A stretch of DNA of 64,000 nucleotides from UBA5069 sp963773745 (GCA_963773745.1 CAVZCL010000001.1:434001-498000); one strand, 5' to 3'. Positions 43,045 to 53,130 are shown, counted from the stretch's first letter. Program-made: numbers and translations. Notes: a model not told the origin generated them from the letters alone.

Positions 43045-44343
43045 TTACGCATACCGAATCTTCGGGTTCAGATAGAGATAGATCAGGTCGCCCAGAATAC
43101 GCGTGAGCACGGCCACCAGCACGAGGAACATCGCGGCCGCCTCAACCGAGTTGTAGTCGCCGAACATGGCCGCCTGATAGATGAAGTTGCCCAGCCCGGG
43201 GAAGCCGAAGACGACCTCCACTACCACAATGCCACCCACCAGCCAGTTAATGTGGAGCATGATGATTGTGATTGGGGCCATGAGCGCGTTGCGCAGCGCA
43301 TGGCGAAAGACCACCCGCCGCATGGGCATGCCCTTAATGATGGCCGTGCGCACATAGGGCGAATCCATCACCTCCACCATGCTGGCGCGCGTCATGCGCG
43401 CCACATAGCCAAGCTCCACGGCGGTGAGCGTAATCACCGGCAGCGCGATCAGCCGCATGTTGAAGATGTCGCTGTCGCTCAGGAAGATGGACGCCGGCGG
43501 CAGCCATCCGAGCCAGATGCCAAAGACGAGAATCAGGAAGATACCCACCACAAACTCGGGCGTGGCCGTCAGCAGCAGCCCGCCAAATGAGATGGCGCGA
43601 TCCTGCCAGCGCCCCGCCCTGACGCCTGCCAGGATGCCCAGCAGCAGCGCCAGCGGCATGACGACGAGGAACGCAATCCCTGCCAGCACCATGGTGTTGC
43701 GAATGCGCGGCCACATGATATAGCCCACGGGCCGCCCATACTGGAGCGAAATGCCTGGATCACCGCGCACCAGCCCCTTGCGCAGGGGAATGTAATCCAC
43801 CGGGCCGCCGCTTTCCTCGAGCATGCCCTGGCGGCCAAAGCGGAAGACCGTTTCGCCCCCGCCGCGCACCCACTGCACCACATTGCCCTTGGTGTCTGTG
43901 CCCCAGAAGGTTTCGCGGCCATCGGCGTCCGCCGTCCAGTTGACGGCAGTATTCAGCTCCTCGCGGTAGGAGCCATCCTCATTGCGCAGGATGGTTACAA
44001 GTTCTCCATCCTCCATGCGCCAACGCGTGTACTGGCCATCAACGTTGGTCCACCACTCGTTTTCACCTGCGGTGGGGTTGCGCACGGTCTCCACCGGGTG
44101 GCCCACTTTTCGGCTGGCACGCCAATCGTTGCCCAGCAACCAGTCGCTGTAGCGCAGGATGGCGGGCTCATCGAGCGCAAACTGGTTGTCGTAGGAGGCG
44201 TACTGCTCTTCTGTGGCGAAGACGCCCAGCACCTGCACCGAAACGCTGCGCCCCAGCACCTCCATGAGGGTGAAGAGCAGAGCCGACACCAGGATCATGG
44301 TGACGAGCGTGGATGTAATTGTGCGGATGAGGAAGCGGGCCAT
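43045..44343 (-). CDS. Oligopeptide ABC transporter permease (DppB-like) with large periplasmic insert
   Basis: 432 residues against about 310-340 for typical DppB. TM1 is 'STLVTMILVSALLFTLMEVL' near residue 12. The extra length is a hydrophilic loop of about 130 residues after TM1 ('GENEWWTNVDGQYTRWRMED', 'REELNTAVNWTADADGRETF') before the conserved 'GDPGISLQYGRPV' segment. Later TM segments include 'NTMVLAGIAFLVVMPLALLL' and 'FVVGIFLILVFGIWLGWLPP'; the EAA motif is 'YVRTAIIKGMPMRRVVFRHA' followed by 'LRNALMAPITIIMLHINWLV'. Forms the channel with the DppC-like protein. ATG at 44343. Confidence 0.92.
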   Translation of the reverse strand: MARFLIRTITSTLVTMILVSALLFTLMEVLGRSVSVQVLGVFATEEQYASYDNQFALDEPAILRYSDWLLGNDWRASRKVGHPVETVRNPTAGENEWWTNVDGQYTRWRMEDGELVTILRNEDGSYREELNTAVNWTADADGRETFWGTDTKGNVVQWVRGGGETVFRFGRQGMLEESGGPVDYIPLRKGLVRGDPGISLQYGRPVGYIMWPRIRNTMVLAGIAFLVVMPLALLLGILAGVRAGRWQDRAISFGGLLLTATPEFVVGIFLILVFGIWLGWLPPASIFLSDSDIFNMRLIALPVITLTAVELGYVARMTRASMVEVMDSPYVRTAIIKGMPMRRVVFRHALRNALMAPITIIMLHINWLVGGIVVVEVVFGFPGLGNFIYQAAMFGDYNSVEAAAMFLVLVAVLTRILGDLIYLYLNPKIRYA

Positions 44344-44389
44344 GGGGAATTCGGGTGTCGGGTGTCGGCGGTCTGGTGTAGGACGGGCC

Positions 44390-44423
44390 GAAGCGAGGCT
44401 TCCAGAAGCGGAAGCTTCGCTTC
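44390..44423. repeat. REP-like hairpin, copy 5
   Basis: GAAGCGAGGCTTCC, loop AGAAGC, GGAAGCTTCGCTTC; one mismatch in 14 bp. Located between the solute-binding protein and the DppB-like permease, where it could modulate relative expression. Confidence 0.9.
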
Positions 44424-44501
44424 AAGTGCTTGGGGGGCCGGGTGCGAAGCGCCGTTGCCGCTGTTCACGACAGCCGACGCCCAACACCCGACTCCCCGCC
44501 G

Positions 44502-46191
44502 TTACGCGTCCTTCCACACTTCCGTCAGCAGGTCATAGCTGGTGGGGTGCCCCTGTACGTTCTGGAATTCCTTCTTTGTAATGTTCCAAACGCTCTTGAA
44601 GAAGGAGATGAAGACTGGGCCGCGCTCCTGGAAGATGTCCTGCAATCTGCCCCATGACCTCGCGGCGCGCATCCACGTCGAGGGTGCGCTGCGCCTGCGC
44701 AAGCAGCGTAACGAACTCATCATCCACCCAGCGGGTCTCGTTCCAGTCCACGGGGTTACCGTCGGCGTCGGCGGTGTAGGCGGCAGCCAGCGCCATTGTA
44801 CCCAGCGGCCTGTGCGCCCAGACGGTAATGCCCAGGTCCACCTCGGTCCAGCGGTCCCAATAGCCATTTGCGTCGGTGATGTCGAGCGCAATATCGAAGC
44901 CGGCGGGTGCCGCCATCTCCTTGAAGGCCTGCGCTAAGAGGTCTTCACCTTCGTCGTTCTTGGTGGCGAGAGTCACCTTGAGGGGCAGTGTTATGCCCTT
45001 TTCGGCGGCATACTCCTCAAGCAGCGCCTTCGCGCCGTCGGGGTCATAGGCCGGAATCGGGCGCGGCGCATAGGCGGGGTGGACGGGCGCAATGTGCGCA
45101 TCCATCGCCAGGTCGCCCTGTCCCTTGTAGGCAAGCTCAAGAATGCGCTCGCGGTCCTGGCACATCTTCAGGGCGTTGCGCACGCGCACATCATCCCACG
45201 GCTCAAGGTCGGTGCGGACGCGGCCGACGAGCACCTGCGCCGTGCTGGCGGGGATCACGCTCAGACTCTCCTGTGTGCTCAGTGCCTCCCAGTCGGAGGC
45301 CGTGGGGTTGTACATGGAGTCAATCTGCCCGGCCAGCAGCGCCGCAACGGCGGCATCATGATCGAGCGAAACGTAGGTCACCGTATCAAGATAGGGGAGC
45401 GGTGAGCCATCCTCGCCCATGCGATAGTAATCCTTGCGCGCACTCATCACCGCGCGCTCGCCCTCGCGATATTCGGTCAGCAGGAAGGGGCCGGTGCCCA
45501 GGGGCTGCTTGACGAAGTCGCCCTGGAAGCTCTTACTGAGCATGACGCCAGGGTACTGGTTCAAGTCCTCGGGCACACTGATGCTCGGTTCGTTGAGGTA
45601 GAGCTTGAGGGTGTAGTCGTCCACCTTCTCGACATTCTGCATGCCGCCCAAATAGCTGAGGAAACTCTTCATGCTCGAGCCGATTTCGTCATCGAACCAG
45701 GCATCCATGGTAAAGAGGACATCGTCGGTGGTGAAGTTATCGCCATTGTTGAAGGTAACATCCTGGCGCAGGAAGAGGGTCCACTCATTGACATCATCGT
45801 TGGCTTCCCACTTGTCGAGCAGGAAGGGGCGTGTGATGTTGTCGGAGCCGGTCATCGTCAGATACTCGTTCACCTGCATGACGACATTCGCGCCCTGAAT
45901 CCAAGAGAGGCGGGAAGGGTGGTCGATCTTCTGCAGCTGCATAGCGCTTGTCCACGAGCCGCCGCGCTTGATGGCGCCGGTGGCGACGGCTGCGGCTGCG
46001 CCTGCTGCGGCCCCGGCTGCCGGTGCGGCGGCCTCGCCCCCTGGCCCGCAGGCGGCCAGCGCATAGGCCGTTGTGGCGGACGCGCCCAGCAGGGTGGCAA
46101 AGCGCAGGAAGGAGCGGCGGGAGATCTTGCCGTTGGCAAGGCTGCTCTGCGCGTCCAAAACACGGGGGTGAAGCTGTTCGGGCTTGTTCAT
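44502..46191 (-). CDS. Oligopeptide-binding lipoprotein (SBP family 5), one-base frameshift near the C-terminus
   Basis: About 562 residues. Start ATG 46191 has AAGGAG 8 nt upstream. Signal peptide carries a twin-arginine motif 'ISRRSFLRFATLLGASA' and a lipobox 'ALAACG' near residue 50, so it is probably Tat-exported and lipid-anchored. Family-5 features include 'NGDNFTTDDVLFTMDAWFDD', 'EKVDDYTLKLYLNEPSISVP', 'PLGTGPFLLTEYREGERAVM' and 'DVRVRNALKMCQDRERIL'. The frame breaks near 44646: removing one G from CAGATTGCAGGAC restores the continuation 'QDIFQERGPVFISFFKSVWN' and the end at 44502. It heads the transporter gene group. Confidence 0.9.
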
Positions 46192-46511
46192 GCTGATTTC
46201 TCCTTGGTGGGTTCTGCCTGATCTGGAGGTCGGCACGAGCAACAAGCCTGTGCGCGACCAGCGATAGGGGCCGGAGGTTCCGACCGGAGATGGGGTTTGG
46301 CTGATTAAGCTGATTGAGAAGCGAACGTTGTGGACACCCACTCAACGCGCAGGCGCGGCCAGCGGTTCCTCTATGCAGCAGATTGCTGCGAGGTATGGGC
46401 TGCGGACAACGCGATGTGCGCGGTCGCCTGCTCTGCGGCGCCGCGCAACTCAACTTGCTGTGCAATTCAATAGCGAGTTATCACGAAAAGTTTACGGGCC
46501 GTTCAATGGCT

Positions 46512-46540
46512 AGTATAGCACACAAACAGAGACGTGCCAA
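46512..46540 (-). promoter_or_regulatory. Putative sigma-70 promoter of the oligopeptide transporter operon
   Basis: On the minus strand TTGGCA (46540-46535), 17-nt spacer, TATACT (46517-46512). It is about 320 nt upstream of the binding-protein start at 46191, implying a long leader in which no known riboswitch could be recognised. Confidence 0.55.
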
Positions 46541-46576
46541 AAGTGGCCGGCATGGGCTGGCACGCGTTCGCTCAGT

Positions 46577-46604
46577 CCACTTGCCACTTGCCACTTGCCA
46601 CTTG
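46577..46604. repeat. Four perfect tandem CCACTTG heptamers
   Basis: Units at 46577, 46584, 46591 and 46598. They end 58 nt upstream of the -35 box of the giant secreted protein gene, in the intergenic region shared with the transporter operon. Confidence 0.9.
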
Positions 46605-46661
46605 ATGGTCGAGACGATTGACTGTCGTGCGCGACCCGCGTCGCCTGTGTTTTAGCGCACA

Positions 46662-46689
46662 TTGACATTATCCAAAAGCCGAGTATGAT
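46662..46689 (+). promoter_or_regulatory. Putative sigma-70 promoter of the HEWGH/VWA protein gene
   Basis: TTGACA (46662-46667), 16-nt spacer, TATGAT (46684-46689), about 50 nt before the ATG at 46741. Consensus -35 and near-consensus -10. Confidence 0.65.
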
Positions 46690-46740
46690 TGCGCAGCCTC
46701 TCCACAGTTTCCGGTTGCACAGCCAGCGAGGATCGACGTC

Positions 46741-49700
46741 ATGCAGCGCACGTCAAGGCGCGCCCAGCGCGCACAATGGTTATTATGGCCCTCCTTATTC
46801 GCAATTCTGTTGTCACTCGTGCCTGCTCGCCCCGCACTGGCCGCCCCGCCCTTGCAGGAGCCGCTTGCTTCATCCGGGGCCATCACTGATGTCGTGAGCG
46901 ACCGTTTGTCACCGCTCACCCTTACACTGGCCACCGACGGGCCTGTGGCCCCGAGTGGCGCGGCCAACCTGACGCTCGAAGTGCGTCTTATGACCGATGC
47001 GCCCGACTTGCGCGTGCAGTGGCTGCTGCCGGACGGCGGCGAGCTGCTGGGCGGGCCGGCCGAGGAGAGCAGCGGTCCGGTTGTGGATGGGCAGGTTGTG
47101 CGCGCCCAGCGCCAGGTGCGCTTTAACGGCGAAGGGGTTTATCGCGTCATGGCCATGGCTGCCATCGCACCTTCGCCCAGCGAGCAGTACGCGCCCCTTG
47201 GCGTCATCTTCTTTGATGTGCGCGCAACGGGCGCGCAAGTCAGCACCAAGGACATCACGGCAGTCGACCCGCGAACGGTCCCCATGGTGCCAGAGGTTGA
47301 GCAGCTTTCCGCCACGGCCGCCGAGGTGGACCCCGCCTCGCCCGATGCACCCGCCGAGCCGGCCGAACCGAACGATCCCTGCTTCAGCATTTCGGGGCGG
47401 GTCATGCGCATTGAGCGCCGCCCTGTGGCAGGCGGGCTGGCGGCTGCCGTTATGGTGCCTGTGGCCAATGCGGTCATTGCCATGCGCGAAGAGGACACTC
47501 TCTTTGATGACGAGTATGGCCGCAAGCTGACGAATGGCGACGGCCGCTACAGCTTCAATTTCTGCGATGACGACGGCGTCTTTGACGACGAACTGGAGCT
47601 CTACGTGCGGCTGCGCGCACAGCTGAATTCGGGCGGCAAGACCGTGGTTGAGGTCGAGGACAGTTCGTGGATCGATGAGGTCTACGAGTTTGATTCGAGC
47701 ATCATCGAATCCGAAGGCGGCACCTTCACAATCAACTTCAACCTCAACGACGAGCAGAGCGGCATCTTCAACATTGCCGATGCCGTCTTCCAGGCGTGGA
47801 GCGTTTGGAATGAGAGTGGCGGCGCACGCGACGACGACGCCACTTTTGACGAGGCGGCTGAGGTCCACTGGGAAAAGAACTATGGGGATACCGGCTCCTA
47901 CTACACGAGCTTCTGGGGAGAGATTACGATTGCCGACGACCCATCGGACCCGGACCAGTGGGATGACAGCGTCATCATGCACGAGTGGGGCCACATGGCC
48001 GACGATGAATATGGCTGCGATGACAATGGCGGCGGCCCGCACAATGTGGACACGCTTGTGGCCGACCGCGAACTCTCATGGGGTGAGGGCTACCCCGACT
48101 ACTACCAGAGCGCCGTGCGCCTGGCGCGCGGCTATGCGAACGCCAGTTTCTACTTCGACATGAACGGCGCGGGCGTACCCGGGATCAGCGTGGATTTGGA
48201 GCAGTACGATTCCACCCGCCCGGCCAATTTGCTCTCCGACCAGAACGAACTGGCGATTGCCGCCATGCTGTGGGACTTCACAGACAACGTGCAGGACGGG
48301 CGCACATCGGGCGGCGGCCCCGCAGGCGCACCGGTGGATCGCGTCGCACACGGCCATTCCATGGTGCAGCGCGCCTATACGGACCCCAAGTTCGAGTCGA
48401 ATGGCGACATCTTCGACGACACCTGCACCGCTTTCGTCTACATTCTGGCGTGGCAGCAGATGGGGTTGCCCACCGACAGCAACACCGCCGAGGCGATTAC
48501 CAAGAACATCGGGTTGGCCAATCCCTTTGGCAGCGCCACGGGGGCGGCAGCATTGCTCGCCGCGGATGGCACACAGGGTGCGCAGAACGCGGCGCTCAAC
48601 GTTTCGCCCCCATCCGGCGGCGAGGACTACCAGTGGTGGAAGCGGCTGACGATGGTCGTTGACAATTCAGCGAGCATGGCGGGGCCCAAGATAGAGGGCA
48701 TCAAGACCGTGGCGATTGAGCAAACCAATGACGCCGCACAGGAACCCAAGGGGACGCAGTTCAAGCTCTTCACCTTCAACAATGGCTCACCTGCAGTCCA
48801 GCCGTTCTTCAAGGATTACTTCACCGCGGCCAACGCCGCCACCGGCATCAATGCGCTCACAGCCACCGGCGCAGCCGATCCGAACTGCCTCGTCAATGGT
48901 CTGGGCGCGCTGGCGCAGGGGGCCGAAACCATGCGCGGCGGCCAGGCGTGGCTCTACACCGATGGTGACTCCTTCGCATCGCCCACTGCCGCCACCATGC
49001 GCCAGCTGCTCACAGGGCGCGGCGTGCGTGGGTCTGTGGTGCTGCTGGGCGGCTGCAGTTCAGCTCCGCCCACGCCGCCCAACGTCTCGTCTTCCATGAA
49101 GGCATTCATGGGCAAGGCGGCCGACGCCTCGCAGCCAACCGGCATTGTGCCTTACCTGCTGACGGCGCTGGGCAGCGGCGGCCAATTCTTCTATGTGAAC
49201 CCCTCGCAACTGGCACAGACGGGCGAAGTGCTGCGCGCCCAGCTTGGCCACTCTGCCGGCGCGGGCCGCTGGAGCGACTACGTGAGCGACAAGTGGACCT
49301 ACCGCTGGGACAAGATGGACCCGCCCGATTATCAGTGGTTCGAGATTGGATTGAGCCAGGATGCCGGAGTGCTGGGCACCTATCTCGATGTGCCGATGAA
49401 GGGACCGGTTTGGGGTGGCGACAACACAGTGGCGCGCGTCTATCCCACGGGCTACATCAAGATGGACCCGTGCACGGGCCCATTTTGCCTCCTTGGCGGC
49501 AGTTTCCTGAACACGCTCTACAACACGAACATGAAGTGGGCCTATGTGAGCCCTCCACCGAGCCTGGCAGCGGAAGCAGCGGCGGCTGTGCAGAGTGCGA
49601 CGGCAGCCCAGGCAGCCGAGGTGGCTCAGGCGGCCGAGGCGGGCGTGCCCTACAGCAGCACCACGCCAATCAGCGAGACAATCGCGATTGCCTCTCCCGA

Positions 49701-51660
49701 CGCGCCCCAGGCCGCATGCTACTTCGGCAACAACTACGGCCAGCAGGCCAAGGTCTATACGGCCAACCTGGGTATAGACGAGTGGCACATTGTGACGACG
49801 ATTGGCGAGGCGCTGGGCGGCGGCTGCCGCGCCTACCAGGTGTGGCTCAACGAGCAGACGGGCGAGATTCGTTACCAGTATCAGCAGTTGCAGGCGGGCG
49901 ACTCCGGCGGCGCTCAGATTGGTCTATCACGCTTCTCATCGCTCATTCTGCAGCCGCCCGACGAAGTGATTGTGAGCAACAACGATGTGAATGGCGCGAC
50001 CAACAACTCAGGCTATATCTTCACGCCTGCACCGCCGCAGCCCACACGCACGCACACGGTGACGGTGGACTCTCTCATCGAGAGCATTGGCTTCCTGCAA
50101 ACCGGCTTCAGCGGCAACTTCGAGCCGCTGCTGGTGAAGACGCCCGATGGCAATCCGGTGGACTGCGCCGCAAGCGGCGTGCTCTGCCTCACCGTGGACA
50201 ACAGCCCGGGTGACCGCAGCGTGCAGTATGTTCAGGTGGATGTGAAGGGACGCAGAGGCGTCTGGAGTGCCACGGTGGACGCCGGGACTTCGGGTTCCGC
50301 CACCTATTCCTTCAGCAGCCTGGCGGCGAGCGAGCTTGAAGCCGTGGGCACATTTGACCATGCACCCTCTTCCTTCAAGGCGTTCCCGCTCAAGGTCAAT
50401 ATGGGACGCGCCTTTGCCGGCAACGTGCTTACCGGCTGGCTGCAGAAGCCCGACGGCAGCCGCTGGGGCAGTGAGTTCCAACTCTTTGACGACGGCGCGC
50501 ACGGTGACGGCCAGCCCGGCGACGGCCAGTTTGGCTTGCCCGGATTCACGGGCCCCGGGCGCGGCGTGGGGTATCTCTGGCTACGGGGCCAAATCGGTAG
50601 TGAGACAGTGCAGCGCATGGACCCTGCACCGATCAACTTCCAACCCTTCAGCCTGACTGTGCTTAACCCGGGTGTGATTGCCAACGACGGCAGCCCATTC
50701 CTTGTGACGCTGCGCTACGAGAATCGCGATGGCAAACAGCGCTGCTTCACCACGCCCGACTTCAAGTTGCCCGCGGGCTGGCTGGCCGAGTGGAATCTCG
50801 TCCCAGGCAATCCCTGCCTTAATTTCGGCGAGACGGCCGACCGCACGGTGAAGATCTACCCCAACTGGGAGGCTGTCTCCTCAGCCGAAGCCGAAGCGAC
50901 CACGACGGCCAAGAGCGGTGCACAAGCAACGGTGACCGCTTCCACACAGGACAAGTACGATGACGCGATTGGCGATAGCGTTGAGTTCGCGGTGCAGTAC
51001 TTCCGCCCGCCCGCAGAAATATTCTTCGATGAGCAGAACTTCAACCACTATCTGCGGCCCAACGGGACGGATACGGTGGATGTGGTGGTGCGCGTTCTCG
51101 ATGACCAGGGCATGACTGTGGCCGACGGCACGCCGGTTACCCTGAGCGCATCGGATGGTTCGCTGGCGGCCACCAACCTGGCGACGGTGCTGGGCCGCGT
51201 GGCAACTACCTTCACGGCTCCCAATACGCCCGGCGACGTCACGCTTACGGCGCAGACCGGTGCGCTCAGCGCCAGCGCCGTGGTGCATATTCGCAACCCA
51301 ATTGCGAACACCATCCTCTTCACCGCTTCTCCGCCAAACCTGAGCGGCGGCCCCACAACGACGCTCGTGGCCACTGTGGTGGACGACTGGGGCACGCCGA
51401 TGGCAAACCAGAAGGTACGCATTGGCGTTGAAGGAGATGGACAGACGGGGCTTTTGGTGGGCAACGTTGAAGTCGTGGATGGTGTCACCAATGCGCAAGG
51501 GAAGCTGACCACCACCTTCACCAAGGCCAAGGGCGTGATCGCGCCTGTGGGGGTGCGCGCACAGCTGCTCTCACCCGGCAATGTGGTGCTGCAGGAGGCG
51601 CGCTTGAGCTTGTCGAGCGGCACGGAGCGCTTCCTCTACCTGCCGGTGGTTACAAAGTAG
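46741..51660 (+). CDS. Giant secreted protein with zincin-like HEWGH motif, VWA domain and Ig-like repeats
   Basis: 1639 residues. Signal peptide with core 'LLWPSLFAILLSLVPARPAL' ending near A-L-A-A. Then a carboxypeptidase-regulatory-like domain ('CFSISGRVMRIERRPVAGG', 'KLTNGDGRYSFNFCDDDGVF', about 210-300). The zinc-protease motif is in 'DSVIMHEWGHMADDEYGC' near residue 413 (H-E-x-x-H). A von Willebrand A domain starts at 'RLTMVVDNSASMAGPKIEGI' with MIDAS D-x-S-x-S near 641. A long beta-rich middle follows, and the C-terminus holds two invasin/Big-like Ig domains ('VDVVVRVLDDQGMTVADGTP' and 'TTTLVATVVDDWGTPMANQK', about 1420-1630). No sortase or S-layer signal is evident. Likely an extracellular protease or adhesin. 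REP copy 6 follows as terminator. Confidence 0.85.
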   Translation: MQRTSRRAQRAQWLLWPSLFAILLSLVPARPALAAPPLQEPLASSGAITDVVSDRLSPLTLTLATDGPVAPSGAANLTLEVRLMTDAPDLRVQWLLPDGGELLGGPAEESSGPVVDGQVVRAQRQVRFNGEGVYRVMAMAAIAPSPSEQYAPLGVIFFDVRATGAQVSTKDITAVDPRTVPMVPEVEQLSATAAEVDPASPDAPAEPAEPNDPCFSISGRVMRIERRPVAGGLAAAVMVPVANAVIAMREEDTLFDDEYGRKLTNGDGRYSFNFCDDDGVFDDELELYVRLRAQLNSGGKTVVEVEDSSWIDEVYEFDSSIIESEGGTFTINFNLNDEQSGIFNIADAVFQAWSVWNESGGARDDDATFDEAAEVHWEKNYGDTGSYYTSFWGEITIADDPSDPDQWDDSVIMHEWGHMADDEYGCDDNGGGPHNVDTLVADRELSWGEGYPDYYQSAVRLARGYANASFYFDMNGAGVPGISVDLEQYDSTRPANLLSDQNELAIAAMLWDFTDNVQDGRTSGGGPAGAPVDRVAHGHSMVQRAYTDPKFESNGDIFDDTCTAFVYILAWQQMGLPTDSNTAEAITKNIGLANPFGSATGAAALLAADGTQGAQNAALNVSPPSGGEDYQWWKRLTMVVDNSASMAGPKIEGIKTVAIEQTNDAAQEPKGTQFKLFTFNNGSPAVQPFFKDYFTAANAATGINALTATGAADPNCLVNGLGALAQGAETMRGGQAWLYTDGDSFASPTAATMRQLLTGRGVRGSVVLLGGCSSAPPTPPNVSSSMKAFMGKAADASQPTGIVPYLLTALGSGGQFFYVNPSQLAQTGEVLRAQLGHSAGAGRWSDYVSDKWTYRWDKMDPPDYQWFEIGLSQDAGVLGTYLDVPMKGPVWGGDNTVARVYPTGYIKMDPCTGPFCLLGGSFLNTLYNTNMKWAYVSPPPSLAAEAAAAVQSATAAQAAEVAQAAEAGVPYSSTTPISETIAIASPDAPQAACYFGNNYGQQAKVYTANLGIDEWHIVTTIGEALGGGCRAYQVWLNEQTGEIRYQYQQLQAGDSGGAQIGLSRFSSLILQPPDEVIVSNNDVNGATNNSGYIFTPAPPQPTRTHTVTVDSLIESIGFLQTGFSGNFEPLLVKTPDGNPVDCAASGVLCLTVDNSPGDRSVQYVQVDVKGRRGVWSATVDAGTSGSATYSFSSLAASELEAVGTFDHAPSSFKAFPLKVNMGRAFAGNVLTGWLQKPDGSRWGSEFQLFDDGAHGDGQPGDGQFGLPGFTGPGRGVGYLWLRGQIGSETVQRMDPAPINFQPFSLTVLNPGVIANDGSPFLVTLRYENRDGKQRCFTTPDFKLPAGWLAEWNLVPGNPCLNFGETADRTVKIYPNWEAVSSAEAEATTTAKSGAQATVTASTQDKYDDAIGDSVEFAVQYFRPPAEIFFDEQNFNHYLRPNGTDTVDVVVRVLDDQGMTVADGTPVTLSASDGSLAATNLATVLGRVATTFTAPNTPGDVTLTAQTGALSASAVVHIRNPIANTILFTASPPNLSGGPTTTLVATVVDDWGTPMANQKVRIGVEGDGQTGLLVGNVEVVDGVTNAQGKLTTTFTKAKGVIAPVGVRAQLLSPGNVVLQEARLSLSSGTERFLYLPVVTK

Positions 51661-51669
51661 CCGCAACAA

Positions 51670-51703
51670 AAAGCGAGGCTTCCAGAATTGGAAGCCTCGC
51701 TTT
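51670..51703. repeat. REP-like hairpin, copy 6, between convergent genes
   Basis: AAAGCGAGGCTTCC, loop AGAATT, exact complement GGAAGCCTCGCTTT; 14 perfect base pairs, 10 nt after the stop of the giant protein and 24 nt from the end of leuD. Probably serves as a bidirectional terminator. Confidence 0.9.
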
Positions 51704-51726
51704 GCATGTGGAACAACCGTTCACAT

Positions 51727-52317
51727 CTACCAGCGCGGGCGCGCTTCGTATGCCAAAATCGCCTCATCCTTGGACATGATGTAGCCCATGTCATCCACGC
51801 CGTTGAGGAGGCAGAGCTTGCGGAAGGGATCGATCTCGAAGGCGTGGGTCTGGCCATCGGGCAGGGTGACGGTCTGGCTCTTCAAATCAACCACGAGGCG
51901 CGTCTCGGGCTCTTCTTCCACCAGGTCCCAAAGCAGGTTGACCGCCTCCTCCGAGAGCGCCACGGGCAACAGGCCGCTCTTGAGCGAGTTGTTGTAGAAG
52001 ATGTCGGCAAAGGCGGGCGCGATGACGCAGCGGAAGCCGTATTCGGTGAGCGCCCACACTGCGTGTTCGCGGCTGGAGCCCGAGCCGAAGTTGCGCCCGG
52101 CGATGAGGATTTCAGCGCCGTCAAACTCGGCGCGGTTGAGGACGAAGTCGGGGTTGGTCGAACCATCGCGCGCATAGCGCCACGAGGAGAAGAGGCCGTC
52201 GCCCATGCCTTCCTTCGTCACGGCCGTGAGGTAGCGTGCGGGGATAATCTGGTCGGTGTCCACATTCTCGGCGCGCAGTGGCGCGGCGGTGGCTGTCAGG
52301 GTGGTGAAGGGGATCAC
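51727..52317 (-). CDS. leuD: 3-isopropylmalate dehydratase small subunit
   Basis: 196 residues; with LeuC forms the isomerase of leucine synthesis and of the citramalate route. 'LRAENVDTDQIIPARYLTAV' near residue 14, 'ILIAGRNFGSGSSREHAVWA' near 70 (the small-subunit swivelling-domain signature), 'VIAPAFADIFYNNSLKSGLL' and the C-terminal 'FEIDPFRKLCLLNGVDDMGY'. GTG start at 52317 with a poor Shine-Dalgarno. It is separated from leuC by about 810 bp that contain a decayed PIN-domain gene, so the leuCD operon has been opened by an insertion. Confidence 0.96.
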   Translation of the reverse strand: MIPFTTLTATAAPLRAENVDTDQIIPARYLTAVTKEGMGDGLFSSWRYARDGSTNPDFVLNRAEFDGAEILIAGRNFGSGSSREHAVWALTEYGFRCVIAPAFADIFYNNSLKSGLLPVALSEEAVNLLWDLVEEEPETRLVVDLKSQTVTLPDGQTHAFEIDPFRKLCLLNGVDDMGYIMSKDEAILAYEARPRW

Positions 52318-52428
52318 TCGATTCGTTTCTTATCTATCTTATTTTAGTCCACTTTGTGCAATACGATATACTGTTTTCATGCGGTGCAGAGCCGATGGCT
52401 CACATGCACATCAGGCAAACGGAGTGAC

Positions 52429-52764
52429 TTATGGCGTTTTCAACTGGACGTGGCAGGAGATTGCGATGAGCGCTGAACGAGAATCAACATGTTCCACTGG
52501 AGCTGCCAGCCGTGCAACGACCCGAGCAGCCTCCACCGGACCGAATTCACGTATTAGAACATCGAACAACTTGTCGGAGAGTTCGTCGTCAGTCATCAAG
52601 GTCCGCTCAATCATATAACGACCCGCCTTTCGACAAAAGTCAATCGGGCTGCCAAAGGATAAATCCCCAGGCAGAACACGGCGCAATTTCCGAATCAACC
52701 GGTCATCGCACGTCACAAAGTCTGCATGCAGCAGTTGTGCTGTGACAACGTGCATCGCATCCAT
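52429..52764 (-). pseudogene. Remnant of a PIN-domain protein between leuC and leuD
   Basis: 111 codons from 52764. 'DAMHVVTAQLLHADFVTCDD' followed by 'RLIRKLRRV' is the C-terminal half of a PIN domain (D-A-x-H-x-x-T-A ... T-x-D-x-L). No intact N-terminal half is found in any frame upstream to 53130; a segment 'LHQRQALAEGLTYRVGELDR' in another frame may be part of it. The part after 52620, 'MTDDELSDKLFDVLIREFGP', does not belong to PIN and might be an antitoxin-like or fused segment. Best read as a decaying toxin-antitoxin locus. The gap 52765-53130 contains nothing else that can be supported. Confidence 0.5.
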
Positions 52765-53130
52765 TTCGTCCGAAACATCCTCCCGACCATGAGACTGGTT
52801 GTGCGATCAAGCTCGCCAACCCGATAGGTTAATCCCTCCGCCAGAGCTTGGCGCTGGTGAAGCATGAAGCAATCGACGTTGGCAGTTGAACTGGGATTCG
52901 CATCGATTTACTGATCGAAGACGGGCACAGGGTCGCCACGTAACAACACGCTTTGGTCAGTGCCTTAGAATCATGGGTACACTCGGCCTCAACACGGATT
53001 GAAGCGAAACGCCGCGGCTCATTCGCATAGGCGTCCAGCTGATGGAATCAAGTAGATTCAGTGAAGCGGGTTTTCGGTCAGCGATGAGTTGCTTTGCGCA
53101 TCCTCGCAGATGGACGAAAGTAGCTCGATT

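Noticed and set aside
46192..46511. Riboswitch in the long leader of the peptide transporter operon
   Set aside because: The promoter-to-start distance suggests a leader, but no known aptamer consensus could be recognised.
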